Part shown: positions 1-11,334 of the stretch, in pieces
Position numbering within the stretch: the first letter of the stretch is position 1
How the letters are laid out: each line of letters begins with the position of its first letter
Source of the DNA: Loxodes magnus
Lineage: Eukaryota; Ciliophora; Karyorelictea; Loxodida; Loxodidae
Direction: 5' to 3'
Assembly (NCBI GenBank): GCA_946699065.1
Contig: CAMPDV010002144.1
Span: forward strand, 1-64,000
Length of the DNA: 64,000 bases
The notes under the pieces: generated by a model
What the model was told of the DNA's origin: nothing
Databases searched by the model: none
What the model saw: the letters and a program-made list of their open reading frames with translations, nothing else
Made by a program: the position numbers and the translations under genes

Positions 1-97
1 CTTCGAACAATGAACAAAGCAATATTATATAATAATATATATATAATAACATGAATTAAATTATTTTTTCTATTAGGTTAGGTATATTAACTTCAGA

Positions 98-1380
98 ATT
101 TTACTAAAGCCATATAGAAATTTTAAGTAAAATAGACCTAATTTGATTGAAGAAGTTTAGATTTATAGCTGCTGTCAAAATTATTTGCTAAATTAGATTT
201 TGTTTTAATAAAATATAATAAGATTAACCATTCATACCTTTCAGTAATAAAAAGCTTTAGAGCCATTATAAAACTTTACTAAATTGGAGTATTTAAATAT
301 AGCTAAAATAGTGAATGACTTCTATATAACTTAGGTATAAATATCAATCTATAAAATGTTATAATCGAAAGTAATTAGCTAGATATTGATAAAATTATAC
401 AGTTCTTGAAAGTAAAAGGAAAACAATTTAAGTAATTTTAAACAAAAGACTTAAAGTTAAATAATAGAATAATAGAGTTCTGTCCTAATTTAGAAATTAT
501 AGATGTTATTATAGAAAATTCTAGTGAGTGAAATTTAGATAAAATTTAGAATAATCAAGTCAAATCTCTGAAACTATAAGGGAACTTCACAAATGAGTAA
601 TTTTAGTAGTTCTTCTTCTAACCATTAATGTAGCTAACAGAAATACAAATATCATAAAATGATAGTTTTGATGATTTAAGTTTACTAATTTTGTTATAAT
701 AAACTCCTAATTTATAATCACTTAGTTTATCTAATTGTAATTAGCTTTCAAACATTGCTCTTTAGTAAATAGGAAATTATGGTTAAACTTATAGTAAAAT
801 AAGTTTTAGTAAGATGCATTAAATAGACTAAAATACACTTATTTATATTTTTAAAAAATGTATAAATTTAAAATAAATAGAAGTAAGTAATATGAGAGAC
901 ATAAGTAGTGAAGTATTATATGCTATTTAGTAAAATTGCTTATAATTAGAAGATTTTACTCTTGATTTGAATCAATCGTTTTCTACACCAAATTGACTAA
1001 ATGCAGTTATATAGATTAGAAAACTTAGAAGTTTGAAAATTAGATAAATCATTTTAGATTATCAGTAAAATTAGTAGATAATAGAGCATTGTCATCTATT
1101 ACATACACTAGAGTTGCGTATAAATTTATTAGTGGATACTGATTTTCCTATAATTGACTAGAGAAATGAACTTCCTTATCCAATATACAAAAAATTTGAA
1201 AAAGTTACACTTTTAAATAGTTTACAATTATGATTATGAGAATAAAAAGACTAAGAAATTCAAAGAATAATTTAGAAAGTAAAGAATCTTTAACCGATTT
1301 CAAGAAATACAAACAACCTAGTTTATTGAATTTTAGAAGCTGGACTGATACTTAAAACTCAAATTAACTCTTTAAAAATA
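98..1380 (+). pseudogene. LRR fragment of a MORN/F-box/LRR gene (copy D)
   Basis: This is the C-terminal leucine-rich-repeat part of the gene family seen complete at 56,874. Read with TAA/TAG as Gln and TGA as Trp it gives AMN1/FBXL-like repeats such as NLQSLSLSNCNQLSNIAL and NLEIIDVIIENSSEWNLDKI. It is nearly identical to copy C, but the MORN and F-box parts are missing: at about base 108 it abuts sequence that also flanks the inverted-repeat arm at 39,711-39,818. Relative to copy C it lacks one A in the run at 305-308 and has one extra A at 1,189-1,194, so the frame breaks twice. Truncation plus two frameshifts make it a pseudogene, or the indels are homopolymer sequencing errors. The domain call is strong; the coding status is doubtful. 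Confidence 0.7.
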
Positions 1381-1399
1381 AGACTAATTGATATCTATT

Positions 1400-4150
1400 A
1401 ATCTCTATTAATTTCTATTAACCTAAATATATCTTATTAGCATAGTTACTTAAACTATAAGAAACTTATTACCATCCATTCAATGGTATTTATTTTTATC
1501 TTGTAAAGATATATGAATATAATACTAGCTTCATTGCTATATAAATTAGCTTTTCTTTTTATTAATTGGTATAATGATATGAGATTTAAGTATAAATATC
1601 TTAAGTAATAATTAAAGCTGATATAACTATTTAAAGGACTGAATATAAATCTATAGAAGCTAATATTACTACTAGAATCTTATATAGCAGAAGAAACTAA
1701 AGTTTATCTAAAATAGCATTTTATCTAATAATTAAAGAGTTTATATACTTAAAGAAAATAAAGTTAAGTATAGTAAAGTATTATATTAATGCTAATAGTT
1801 AATCTTATACCTTTAATTTTATATTCTCATATTATTTACCTATTATAGCTTTATTTATATCTTGCTATCAAAATCATTTCTACCTTTATATCATTTACCT
1901 TTATTATTCCTGTTACTTATTTACATCCACTACTAAATTATGCAACAGTACGCTAATTCTTCTACTCTCCTTCTTAAAATTTGAACTATGCATTTTAGTA
2001 GCAACGGAAACAAATTAGGAAAATTGTTATCCACATTCCGGAAACAGTATAGAGCTGGTAGAAATATTATGCCTATTTGTTTAGCTTAAGAACTGACAAA
2101 GCAAGTAATATATATAAGAGTATCAGTAAAATAGTGCTTAAGATACATTTAATATGTTTTTATATAAGATATTGCCTAAAATCTAAAATGGCTTGGTAGA
2201 AGTTAAATTACTTAAATATTTCAATACTTAGACTCAATTATTCAACTTGTTCCTATTAACTTCTTAATTATATCTTTTATTATTAGTAATATAATTAGAA
2301 GCATCCAAATCTATTTTTTAAAGGGATCTAATAATATAGAGTTGAGTTAGATTATATGCGTATAGTGACTTCTTTAATACTTAAGATTAAATTAAGAACT
2401 TTATACTCTCAATTAATTATATCACTTTAACTACATTACTTTATTTAGATTTAGTTTGATTGTTATAGTTTACAAGGTTTATTTAACTATTCTTAATGGT
2501 TAGATAAAACAAATACATATTATATAGGTTTCTTAAAATAAGCTTGCAGTGAATAGACTAAATTTACAAAAATTAAGTAAATTTTTAGATTGCTTAAGAG
2601 ATTTACGCATCAAAGGTATATTCATTATATATGATTATGTCAGATGGTAAGGAAGGACTAGGGTAAAATAAGCAATAAAGTTATTGCTAGTAACTAATTT
2701 AATCTTAGCCAACTTAAATTGATAGTACTAGCATTATTATTTAGATGTTTAACTCCATAATTTACTTCTATATTACTTAGTTCCTTATTTACCATATGAA
2801 AGCATAGATTAATAATTCTAAGATTAAAATAATAAATAGCTAATTTAGTAGCTATATAATAAGATAGCATAGCAAAATAGTTAAAATCAAGTATTAGTAT
2901 GTATACAACTTTGCTAGAATCTATTTAAATTTAATAGCTTTATAGAGTAAAAAATATTTATTAAGGATCTTATATATTAACTAATATCAATCTCACCTTA
3001 ATATATACAAGGTTTAAGTATTCTGCCTTGCTATTTTTCTAAGATTATAAAGTGTTAAAATTTAGATTCTTTAAACTTTAAAACCAATCTTGTTGTTAGT
3101 TTCAAACTAAATTAAAAAATAAGTATAAGTATCAAAATTATGATATAGAATAATGTGAGGATTGCTAAATCTAAAAAGCTAATAAAGTTAAAGTTAAAGA
3201 CTGCTTTTTGAATTAATTAATATAATTAACCATAATATTATAACAAATCTAAAATTTAGCATCTGATGATAGTAATATTTAGAGAATGATTATCTTAAAA
3301 ATAATTATACTAACTCTAAAACATACTGTTTTGCTATCTCACGCTTCATATCAGTTAAAATTAAATTAAAAATCTTTTGATTTAATAATTGAGCCTAACA
3401 AAATGGATCGTTTATCTATTAATATTAGAATATAATTCTAAATCTATTAGGAAAATTATGCATACCTAATTAATTACTTCAACCTTTAGAGTCAATTTTA
3501 TCATTTTTCTAGTTATTTCTTAATCAAAAAAACGTTTAAAAAGTATTTTTTATTATCTTGAAAATTTGAAAAATTAAAGCTTTAAAAGAAAGTTTCTCTT
3601 TACATGGGTAATAGAAAAACAGGATAAGATTTAAATGAAATTAAAGGTGTTAGTAGATTGACAATTTAATAATAATTAAGAAATTAATATCTAAAAATAT
3701 AATAATTAAATGATAAAGAATGTAACAATAATCTAGAAAAGGAATTATAGCTTTTTGAAAATGTTAAAGAATTAAAGAAGTATAGTTATAAATAAATTTA
3801 ACATTATTATGCTAATAGAATATAGTAGGATAAGTTTTAATTTAATATTATCTAAATAAAATCTATTTCAGTATAATTTTAAAATAAAATTAAGAAATAT
3901 TTTCCTTTTAATTGTTACGCATAGAAAATTAAATCTAAAAATATCAGTCAGAATAATAATTAGCACTGGAAGTAAAGATATAAATTTAAAATAAGTTAAA
4001 AAAGTCTAATGTTTACAAGCTATAAATCTGAATTTATTTAAAATTATTATATTTTAAAAGACCCTAAAGGAAGAAACAAAATTTATAACATTTATTTTTA
4101 AGTTACTCATATACATTAAAGTTTAATTATTTAATTTTAATTTATATAAT
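1400..4150. other. Long AT-rich tract, duplicated at 60,228-63,890
   Basis: No motif-bearing protein could be supported here on either strand. In this code any frame looks open, and a diverged copy at about 31,930-34,150 differs by indels that are not multiples of three, which argues against coding. The tract is almost the same as 60,228-63,890 in the same orientation, so it belongs to a segmental duplication that also includes the LRR fragment upstream. Confidence 0.6.
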
Positions 4151-4179
4151 AATAATAATCTATTTACGTTATTTTTTCC

Positions 4180-4735
4180 TTTGTTAAGTTAGTCACGGAA
4201 TCAGTTTATAAGTTTTCTCAAATGCTCATGGAGTCACTCCATTCTTCTCTCGAATTACTTGACTCACATTCTTCTATCACGTATCGACTCAAGCTAATTC
4301 ATCCCTTCTTGACAGTAGGAATCTTGTTTCAGTCTCAATTAGGCCCAAACATTTATCTTTCTTCTTTTTTGAGCGTTTACTATATCCAATAGTAATTAAT
4401 CTCCGCCGTATGCTTTTTTCTTATAAAGTACTCCTTCTGGAGAACTTAGACATGTCATTTCATAACTTTTGACTTGCTTATTTCTGTTTTCTCAAAATTG
4501 GCAGCAGTTTTTAAATATATGTCCATTTCTTTAACAAAAGAAGCATCTTGTTGTGCATTTTTGGAGATAAGTCCTAATTTTTAACATTTTCAACATTTTT
4601 CCCATTTTTTATATTTTTTCTGATTAGAAAAGTTTTGGAATACTGCTATTCCACTACCGTAGGATCATTATGAGGAGCAATAAGTTATTCAGAATTATTT
4701 TGCTTGTTATTATTATATATTTTTTTAAAACCGCC
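4180..4735 (-). mobile_element. Truncated zinc-knuckle (ORF1-only) element
   Basis: Minus-strand reading gives a family-typical NDPTVVEQQ motif followed by a perfect CCHC zinc knuckle, CFFCQRNGHIFKNC (C-x2-C-x4-H-x4-C). The two lie in different frames, so at least one frameshift is present. The expected upstream coiled-coil half is missing because the sequence stops at the outer end of the inverted repeat at 4,738. The call rests on the zinc knuckle and on its similarity in arrangement to the elements at 50,063, 45,659 and 55,576. Confidence 0.6.
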
Positions 4736-4737
4736 AT

Positions 4738-5216
4738 AGTTGTTCGAAGGTGAAAAACAAGGTCATCTTCATCAGAGGTTGGGGAAATTAAGTACCCATA
4801 ACAGACTTTATGTCTTCCTCTGCTTTGGTTTGACCTCGAGACATAAGATTCTTAGACCTTCGACACTGGCTTGGCTTAGTTTATTTTTAATTCTGGAACA
4901 AAAAAGAAATAATATTGCGAGCTTCATCAGAGGTGGGGAATTTAAGTACCCATAATTGACACATGTCGTCCTCTGCTTTGGTGATGCAATGAGACACATT
5001 CCTGCCATGTCCTTGGACCTCCAGCAAGTATTAAAGATTACGAGTATTCTAAAATTATATCAGTATTGAATATTTTTATCAGTACTGAATAATTATACCA
5101 GTATTGAACAAGATTTATCAGTATCTGATAATTTTATCAGTAACAAACATTCTTGTCAGTATGAAACATTTTTTTTAAGAGCTGCGCACCAACGAGAGTG
5201 CTACGCGCTCTATAAT
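4738..5216 (+). repeat. Left arm of a large inverted repeat
   Basis: This segment is the reverse complement of 39,395-39,724, apart from an extra stretch at about 4,840-4,935. It reads outward to inward as: a segment around TTGTTCGAAGGTG, a block containing CCTCTGCTTTGG, six degenerate TATCAGTA-type iterons (5,057-5,170), and an imperfect palindrome GAGCTGCGCAC...CTACGCGCTC (5,179-5,210). A third arm begins at 63,901 and a weak one lies at 15,587-15,625. The two good arms enclose about 35 kb. This may be a terminal inverted repeat of a large element or a product of segmental duplication; no transposase was found between the arms. Confidence 0.75.
5057..5170 (+). repeat. Six degenerate iterons, TATCAGTA-type, about 17-20 bp period
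   Basis: Six successive copies of a core TATCAGTA (variants TACCAGTA, TGTCAGTA), mostly followed by TTGAA or similar, are spaced about 17-20 bases apart. The block is repeated in inverse orientation at 39,449-39,560 and starts again at 63,958. Regular spacing next to a palindrome resembles an array of protein-binding sites, but the binding protein is unknown. Confidence 0.6.
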
Positions 5217-5499
5217 CAAATTTATTTATTTATCTTTAAGTTTTAACTCCGTTTTTCCAGTTATTAGATAAGTTAAAAATTGGATGTTTTAGTGCTGACT
5301 TCCATTTTTAATTATTGATTTTCATTTTATAGTTGTTGCACAGTAAAAGTTAGAGAATCTAGTCGTTTAATTAAGTCTAGAAGTGATTGCTACAATTTTT
5401 TATTTTCAGCTCTTAGGAAGTATATTCGATTAGAGAGTTTTATTAATCGATATCCTGTTAGTTTTTATTCGATTATTTCTTAGGAGCCATTTTATATAT

Positions 5500-6310
5500 A
5501 TAATTGATTAGTCAAGGATAAAATTATTTAATTAAATTTGCTGTTAATTTTTAATATTCTTGAATAATAATGACGTAAATGATCCTTCGTTGTATCGAGA
5601 TCCATCATCTAAGCCTTATAGAATATTTTGAGTTTAAATAAATAAAAATAAATTAATTAAATTAGTGTGGTACCATCATTGTTTGGTTCAACACGAAAAA
5701 TGAAGAAACCAAAATTTAATTATTAATAATAGGCTAGAAATGTTTCTAGCTTCATCTGGTCTCTTTGATTCTTATCTTCTTCATTCCGTTTTTATAATAA
5801 AATTGATTGTCTTCACTTTTCAAATTCTTGTAATTCTTCCAAAGGTTGGAGTTAGAAGGGTTAGAGAACATTCCAATATTTGTGTCAAATAACCCAATTA
5901 GGTTAAATTCTTCTAAGTAATAGTTATTTTGATCTCAGTCATGTCTTGTTGTTTTCTAATTCCTGATCAGAATAGTAACATGTAGAATCAGGATAACTCT
6001 GAGATCTGGATTTTGGTTCCCTCTTGTCGACCTCTTGTGCCGATAAAGAGAACCTTCAAACAAGTAAAACTTATCATACAATGCATCCATCCTTACTTGC
6101 TTGTGATGGCATCTATTGCAAGAGTACTTGCAGTGCCGACATGATTGTACCGATTTCCTACTCGGTCGAAAATAAACCAGAATCCTTTTTAAAAATGAAT
6201 TATATAATAAGTATTAAGATATATGCTATCACATCACTCCTTTTTCCAATTCTACTTAAATCGTATGTTCTTGATTTTCTACAATTTCTATACTTTTCCT
6301 GAGATACTTA
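5500..6310 (-). pseudogene. C-terminal fragment of a RING-gene paralogue, split by an insertion
   Basis: Two blocks, about 6,190-6,305 and 5,500-5,635, match the C-terminal part of the RING protein at 34,152-35,801. The first block contains VEKGVMWQHISQYLLYN-like residues and the second NEGSFTSLLFKNIKNQQQ. They are separated by a foreign insertion (5,643-6,183). The Trp-Gln pair written TGG CAA in the 34-kb gene is written TGA TAG here (6,226-6,231), which is direct evidence for the genetic code. The RING domain itself is absent, so this is a truncated, interrupted relic. Confidence 0.65.
5643..6183 (-). mobile_element. Short ORF1-like insertion inside the RING relic
   Basis: This GC-richer block interrupts the homology between the RING relic and the gene at 34 kb. 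On the minus strand a possible ATG at about 6,142 opens a charged frame. In other frames there is a coiled-coil-like stretch (LEELQEFEKW) and a Cys/His cluster SCRHCKYSCNRCHH. The 3' end is followed by a TTTA-rich tail, as expected of a small retroelement. No exact target-site duplication was found, so the assignment to the zinc-knuckle element group is an inference. Confidence 0.4.
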
Positions 6311-8220
6311 ATAATCTACAACTAAATTAAAAAAGTTTAAAAATATTTAGAATGCTAAATTATAGGCTAAGGATGCTATCTGCTGCTATAAAATCTCATT
6401 TTCATTTTTAATATCTAACATGGTATGAAGAATCTTAAATATTTACAAGTAGAAAGAAAGGTGATTAAAATAGCATACTTTTATCATGCTGTATAAGAAG
6501 TTTAACTGAACAATGAATCTAAAGATAATTATAAATCGATGCTTGTGATTAAGAATCTGAAAATAATGAAAATAGTTGATTAAATAAGCTTTATTCATTA
6601 AACAAATAAAAATATATTATTTATACATTAGTTTCTTTAAATATATTTCAAGAGTAAATTTCAAGGAATTTTTCCTTCATCCTAAGATAAAAGCGCAAAA
6701 TCAAGTAATATTAGCAAAGCTTCCTAAATTAGAAAGAGAAAGTTAAATTTCTCAAATTACCTATAAAAAGCAAGAGTAACGTTCACGGAAAAACTAGGCT
6801 GTCAATAATTATTTTTGAACTCCAAACTATATCACTAGAAAGTAAATTGAATGCATCAGCAGCTTAATTTAATAAGTAACCAAGTAGTAGGATCTCAAGA
6901 AGATAATCAACTTTAAAATATAAGGCAATAAGGTATTTAAAGAGAATCAAGGAAAAAATTAACTTATAAGTCACATTTTCAGAATATAATGCAATCATAA
7001 ACTTCAATGAACGTATGCTAATTTCTTTTTTCGTAGTAATTTTAATTAAGTAAAGCATAAAAAGAAAAACATAAAGAAATTTAGTTAGGAATGAAGAATC
7101 CCTAACTACTACTTATAAAATCAGGATATATAAAAATACAGCGAAGATAATTCAAAAGCAGAGGAAAAATTCTAGTTTCCAATAGATAATTTTAAACTTA
7201 ATTAATTCATTTATTTGGATAAAAAATAGCTTGGCTTATCCTACGACTAAAATCAATCTTTATAGATATATCTTAATTAAGCATATAACTAGACTCAGAT
7301 ATTCTGAAATCTCTTTATAATAAATAAATATCTTTCTACCCATCTAAAGTGCTTCTCTTAGCAAATTAGGGAGTTATTTTTATTACAAAGTAGAGATTAA
7401 ATTAAGTAGGAAGATCCTAATTATTCATTATAGTTTGTTTATTTATTTTAAATTACAAGGAAGAATTAAGTATGAAAATAAATTTAAGAAGCTTAGTAAA
7501 AAGAAAGAAATATTAAGCCTTTAAATGATAATAGCTACATTAGTGTATACATAGCTTGTTTAGAATAATTAAATTTAAGTAATCTATCAGTTAATTTTGA
7601 AGATGCTTAAATTAACTAAGCAATAATTATCTTAGTTTCAATTTTGTGTTATACATACATGATTTTATTAATTGTTTTGCTTTATTATTTTTGGATAATA
7701 TAGAAAGTAGCAAATTGTAAATAGAATAAAAGCTTTAAATTATAAAATCTTATTAACAATTTTCTTAATATTTATAATACTTTCGTAGGTATTTCTTCTT
7801 TAAGACATAGAGTTATTATTTTATATTTATATAAAAGCCTTTTGGTATAAATACATCTATTAAGATTAAAATTAATAAAGTACTTTATAAATTAAATCTA
7901 GTTCTTATATTAAGTTATAAGGTTCTTAGGGTAAATAATAATAATTCAATCATATCTATATTATATTTCCCTTACAGTTAGAAGTATCATTTTTATTTAA
8001 ATATAATACCCATAATATCAAGTTACTCGCTTATGCATATAACTAGTAGGAATCTTAATTATATAGTAAGTTCCTGCTCTAATTTATAAATGTCTATTAT
8101 ATAGCTTTATAATGATTATTAAGTTAGCTTACATTTATATTTGCTATTTATCTAGAGTATTTTAAGTTTAATTCTAGTTAATTTATAGTAAAGATAGAAT
8201 TATTTTAGTTTAGTTTTTAA
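6311..8220. other. Intergenic tract, partly repeated at 37,040-37,560
   Basis: The first 750 bases resemble 37,040-37,560 in the same orientation, with several indels not divisible by three. I see no domain, RNA gene or mobile element here. It precedes kelch gene 1. Confidence 0.5.
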
Positions 8221-8225
8221 ATAAA

Positions 8226-9341
8226 ATGGAATAAAGCAATCCATAGGATAAATACCTTCAGCATCACAAGTAAGAATAGTTATTAAAAATAATAGCTCTA
8301 CGATAACAGTGTAAAAAGCTAGGGTAAGCAGGAAAGTCCTTAGCTAGCTAAACTTCTCTTTTCTCTTAAGTTCCTCTGCTTCTTACTAAATACGAAATCT
8401 TGCCTAACCTATGCTACTATAGAGATTATTACTTCTTTATTAGCTAAAGAGAATATTCTATTCTATTCTACGACTTGAGACTTAAAAAGATTAATAATTT
8501 AAAAGAATGAAACTCTAAAGACTTAGAAAATAGCTTTTTATATCAAACTAATGATCATTAAATTAATTTTTCTTTAGGGAAAATTAAATAAATCCATTAA
8601 GCTTAAGTTTAGATTAAGAAAAAATAAAAACCAGAAATTAAAACGAAAGACATCTTTTAAATGCAATCTCGTAGATGAAATTATAAAGTAGCTATGAATA
8701 ACAATTATACTCTCTTTTATATAGGAGGTAATGGAGCTAATGGAGTTAATGGACCTAATGGACCTAATAATGACTGCGAAACTCTCAATCTTAGAAACAA
8801 AAAATAGAGCTTGACTAGTTCTATTCCCTGCAGTGTAAGAGGTGAAGGAGCTTGCTTTGGAGGTGAAGATTTATATTTAACAGGAGGATTTTAAACAAAA
8901 GAGTGCCAATTGAGTTAATTGATTTAATGTTATTCCCCACAAAGAGATTCATGATCTTAATCACAAGCCTTAATTCCTGTTCCTACTTAAATAGTTCAAT
9001 CTGCATATGTATCAAATAAAAAAGCCATTCTTATTTTTGAAGGCTAGTATGCAATTCAGTTCAATTATTTGTTTGATATGAAAAAAGTCTTAGAGTTTGG
9101 AGTAAAGCCTCCCTGTTGATATTAAAATTATCCCAATTTCTAGCCTTATCAAAAAAACAATTAAGTCTTTATTTTTATAGAGAGTCTGCTAGAGTTTGAC
9201 ATAGCTAAAGCTTCCTGGAAATAATTTTAACATCATAATCTAACTTAAACTCTAATTTTTTCTATTATTTTTTAAATTAACGTCTCTATCTAAAATTTAG
9301 CAAACTTATTGCATTAGCTTTAGCTTTATTATTTTAGGTGA
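8226..9341 (+). CDS. Kelch-repeat protein, copy 1
   Basis: The ATG at 8,226 opens one frame (Gln = TAA/TAG, Trp = TGA) of 371 codons to the TGA at 9,339. The C-terminal half shows kelch signatures: YTLFYIGGNGANG, GACFGGEDLYLTGG followed by a YSPQRDSW strand, and AILIFEGQ. These double-glycine, Tyr and Trp spacings are typical of kelch blades, which form a beta-propeller used for protein binding, often in cullin-3 ubiquitin ligases. A short N-terminal region with ALRQQCKKL may be helical. A second copy lies inverted at 40,660-41,976 and shares its start ATGGAATAAAGCAATCC, which supports the chosen start. A perfect GGANNTAATGGA tandem (8,726-8,768) encodes a small NG(A/V/P) insertion absent from copy 2. 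The 3' end is uncertain because similarity to copy 2 fades near 9,250. Confidence 0.7.
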
Positions 9342-9938
9342 TATCAGGAGCTTTATTCAAGCACATCTTGCTATATTTATCAATTTTTATATTTTATTCT
9401 ATCCTTAAAACCTGTTTATTCCTTATTTTTCTATTTGCATTTATATAGAAAGGCTCATTATTTAAATCTAAATTCTCATATCTGCATCTTAAGCTCGTTC
9501 ACTGAGCTATATATAAATATCTTACTAGATATTCTTAGTAATACCAATTAGTTTTTCCTCTTCATACTTAATACCTAATTCTTCAGATTTTAATTTTTTA
9601 CTTTATACTTCTCAGTAGAACAATCTTAATGAAGGTTACTTACATATGAATCAAAGGATTTATTGATTGAATTTAAATAATTTGACATAAAGGAATTTGA
9701 AACAAATATATAAATATTCTTTAGTATGTAGAGTGAAAATAAATTTAGTTGCTAATAAACAGAAATATTTTTATTATTAACTACATAAACCAAAATATTA
9801 AAAACATATGTCAGCTTTTCAAAAAAAGATGTCAGAATTCAAATCAGGATTTATCGCACAATTAATGATAATGATTTAATTTTAATGATTTAAATAAAAG
9901 AAAATTTAATTAAAAATATATGCATTCATTTAGTTTAT
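9342..9938. other. Intergenic AT-rich tract
   Basis: No supported gene was seen. It lies between the kelch gene end and the target-site duplication of the next element. Confidence 0.4.
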
Positions 9939-9953
9939 AAATACTTAGAATAA

Positions 9954-10877
9954 CAACAAATATAAATATAATATTAAGTGCTTGGCGTTCTTGGAGGTAT
10001 TTGAACCTCTTTTCTGACAACCTCTAGATTGCTCTAGAGGCTAAATATAAAAGTCTGAAAATATATACAACTCTTCTCCTTACCATGCTTGTTGTCCTTT
10101 AATTCTTCTTTCACCAAGATGTTAGTTGTCTTTTTTCTTGCAAATTTCCCCAAATCTATTACAATATAGTATTTCTATTTCTTTTTTTAGTTTTAGTTGT
10201 TATTATCTCTTCTTTTTTGTTTTCCAAATACTTCAACTAGTTTCAGTATTTTTACTTGAAATTTAGAAATTTCTAGTACCTTTTCCACAGATGCTTTTGA
10301 GAGTTACAATAATAGCATCTACTTGCTTGACGTTTAGGTTGAAATATTGAGCTATTTCCACCTTCAATTATCATTGTATCATTCTTTTATTCTTTCTGTT
10401 CCATTTAATGCTGCAATTTGTACTGGTTTTCATCTATTTTTTCAACCTTGCTGATCAGCTCTTTTTGTTTCTATTGTTAATTTTAAGATTAACTGCTCTA
10501 GTCTTGTGAAATGTTTAAAAATGCGTTAAGGTCGCTTTCTTAGGTCATGATTCTCGATTCTATTTCCTCTGCAAGTTCAAGTTTTTCCATTAACTTATTA
10601 TTGTTTTTCTTCAATTTTTTGACCTCTTCCTGGAGTTCCAGCACCACTTTAATCAGCTAAGATAGTTTATTTATTACTACGTGGTGAAATTCGAGACTTC
10701 CGAGCGCATTATATTTTTACCTATTTCCTAGGCTTTTTTTCAGAAGTGGGAGACTCATCTTGATGGTTGACTTTTATAGTACCCTTTTCCTGGTCCTAGC
10801 CTTTCTAGGATGTCGCAAACTCTTGCTTTTTGGAGCCGCAAAGAATCCTGTTTTGAATCCTGACATCTTTTTTTATT
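9954..10877 (-). mobile_element. Zinc-knuckle retroelement, family Z1, with 15-bp target-site duplication
   Basis: The element is bounded by the direct repeat AAATACTTAGAATAA (9,939-9,953 and 10,878-10,892). On the minus strand an ATG at 10,866 starts a basic N-terminus (MSGFKTGFFAAPKSKS), then a coiled coil (VVLELQEEVKKLKKNNNKL), then NDTMIIEGG, then a zinc knuckle CYYCNSQKHLWKRY in which the last Cys is Tyr. The 3' end carries a perfect hairpin with a GCAA loop (10,021-10,040), a tRNA-T-arm-like hairpin (9,994-10,009) and a TATATTTG-type tail. Sister copies lie at 14,318, 22,790 and 30,401. There is no reverse transcriptase, so it is non-autonomous. Frameshifts are likely. Confidence 0.75.
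9994..10040 (-). other. Conserved 3' hairpin pair of Z1 elements
   Basis: Two adjacent hairpins are seen on the minus strand. CCTCTAGA-GCAA-TCTAGAGG has an 8-bp perfect stem and a GNRA loop. GAGG-TTCAAATA-CCTC resembles a tRNA T-arm. Both recur near 30,440-30,486; the copy at 15,090-15,135 keeps a GTAA loop. This fits a 3' structure recognised by a reverse transcriptase (inference). Confidence 0.6.
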
Positions 10878-10892
10878 AAATACTTAGAATAA

Positions 10893-11334
10893 AAAGTTGA
10901 TACTAAACTAAATAAATTATGCTAGAGAAATACTTTCCATATACAAATTTAGAACCTTTTGCTATCATTTCTAATATTAATTATAACAAAGACACTTCAA
11001 AATTAACCACTCTAAGATTTACATCTATAGAAACTTAGATATATTTTAGCTTATTTAATCATGTGAAGCAATGCAAGATCTAATTTAAGAATTATAAGAC
11101 TTAAAAGTTATGACTTGCAAATATATTCAAATATAATAAAGCTATCTTAGTCTTAATTTCATACTAAGTTAAAAAATATAATTTAGAATTAGAAGATTTC
11201 ATTAACATTTACTAAGAAATAATTTAAAAGTCAAATGAGGAATGATGAACTAAAATAATGCTAGAGTTATCTGGATTAGTTTAAAGAAAAAAGAACATTA
11301 GAAATAAGTAAAGTAGGACTGATGAATAAAATGT
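10893..11334. other. Intergenic AT-rich tract
   Basis: Nothing that I can support was found between the two elements. Confidence 0.4.

Noticed and set aside
1400..4150. Long protein-like reading in several frames.
   Set aside because: With no firm stop codon all frames look open; indels between copies are not multiples of three and no motif is present.
4740..5008. Overlapping 66- and 71-codon frames on both strands.
   Set aside because: They lie in the inverted-repeat arm and are not kept in the other arms.
5057..5170. CRISPR-like array.
   Set aside because: Units are short, degenerate and without unique spacers; the host is eukaryotic. Treated as iterons.
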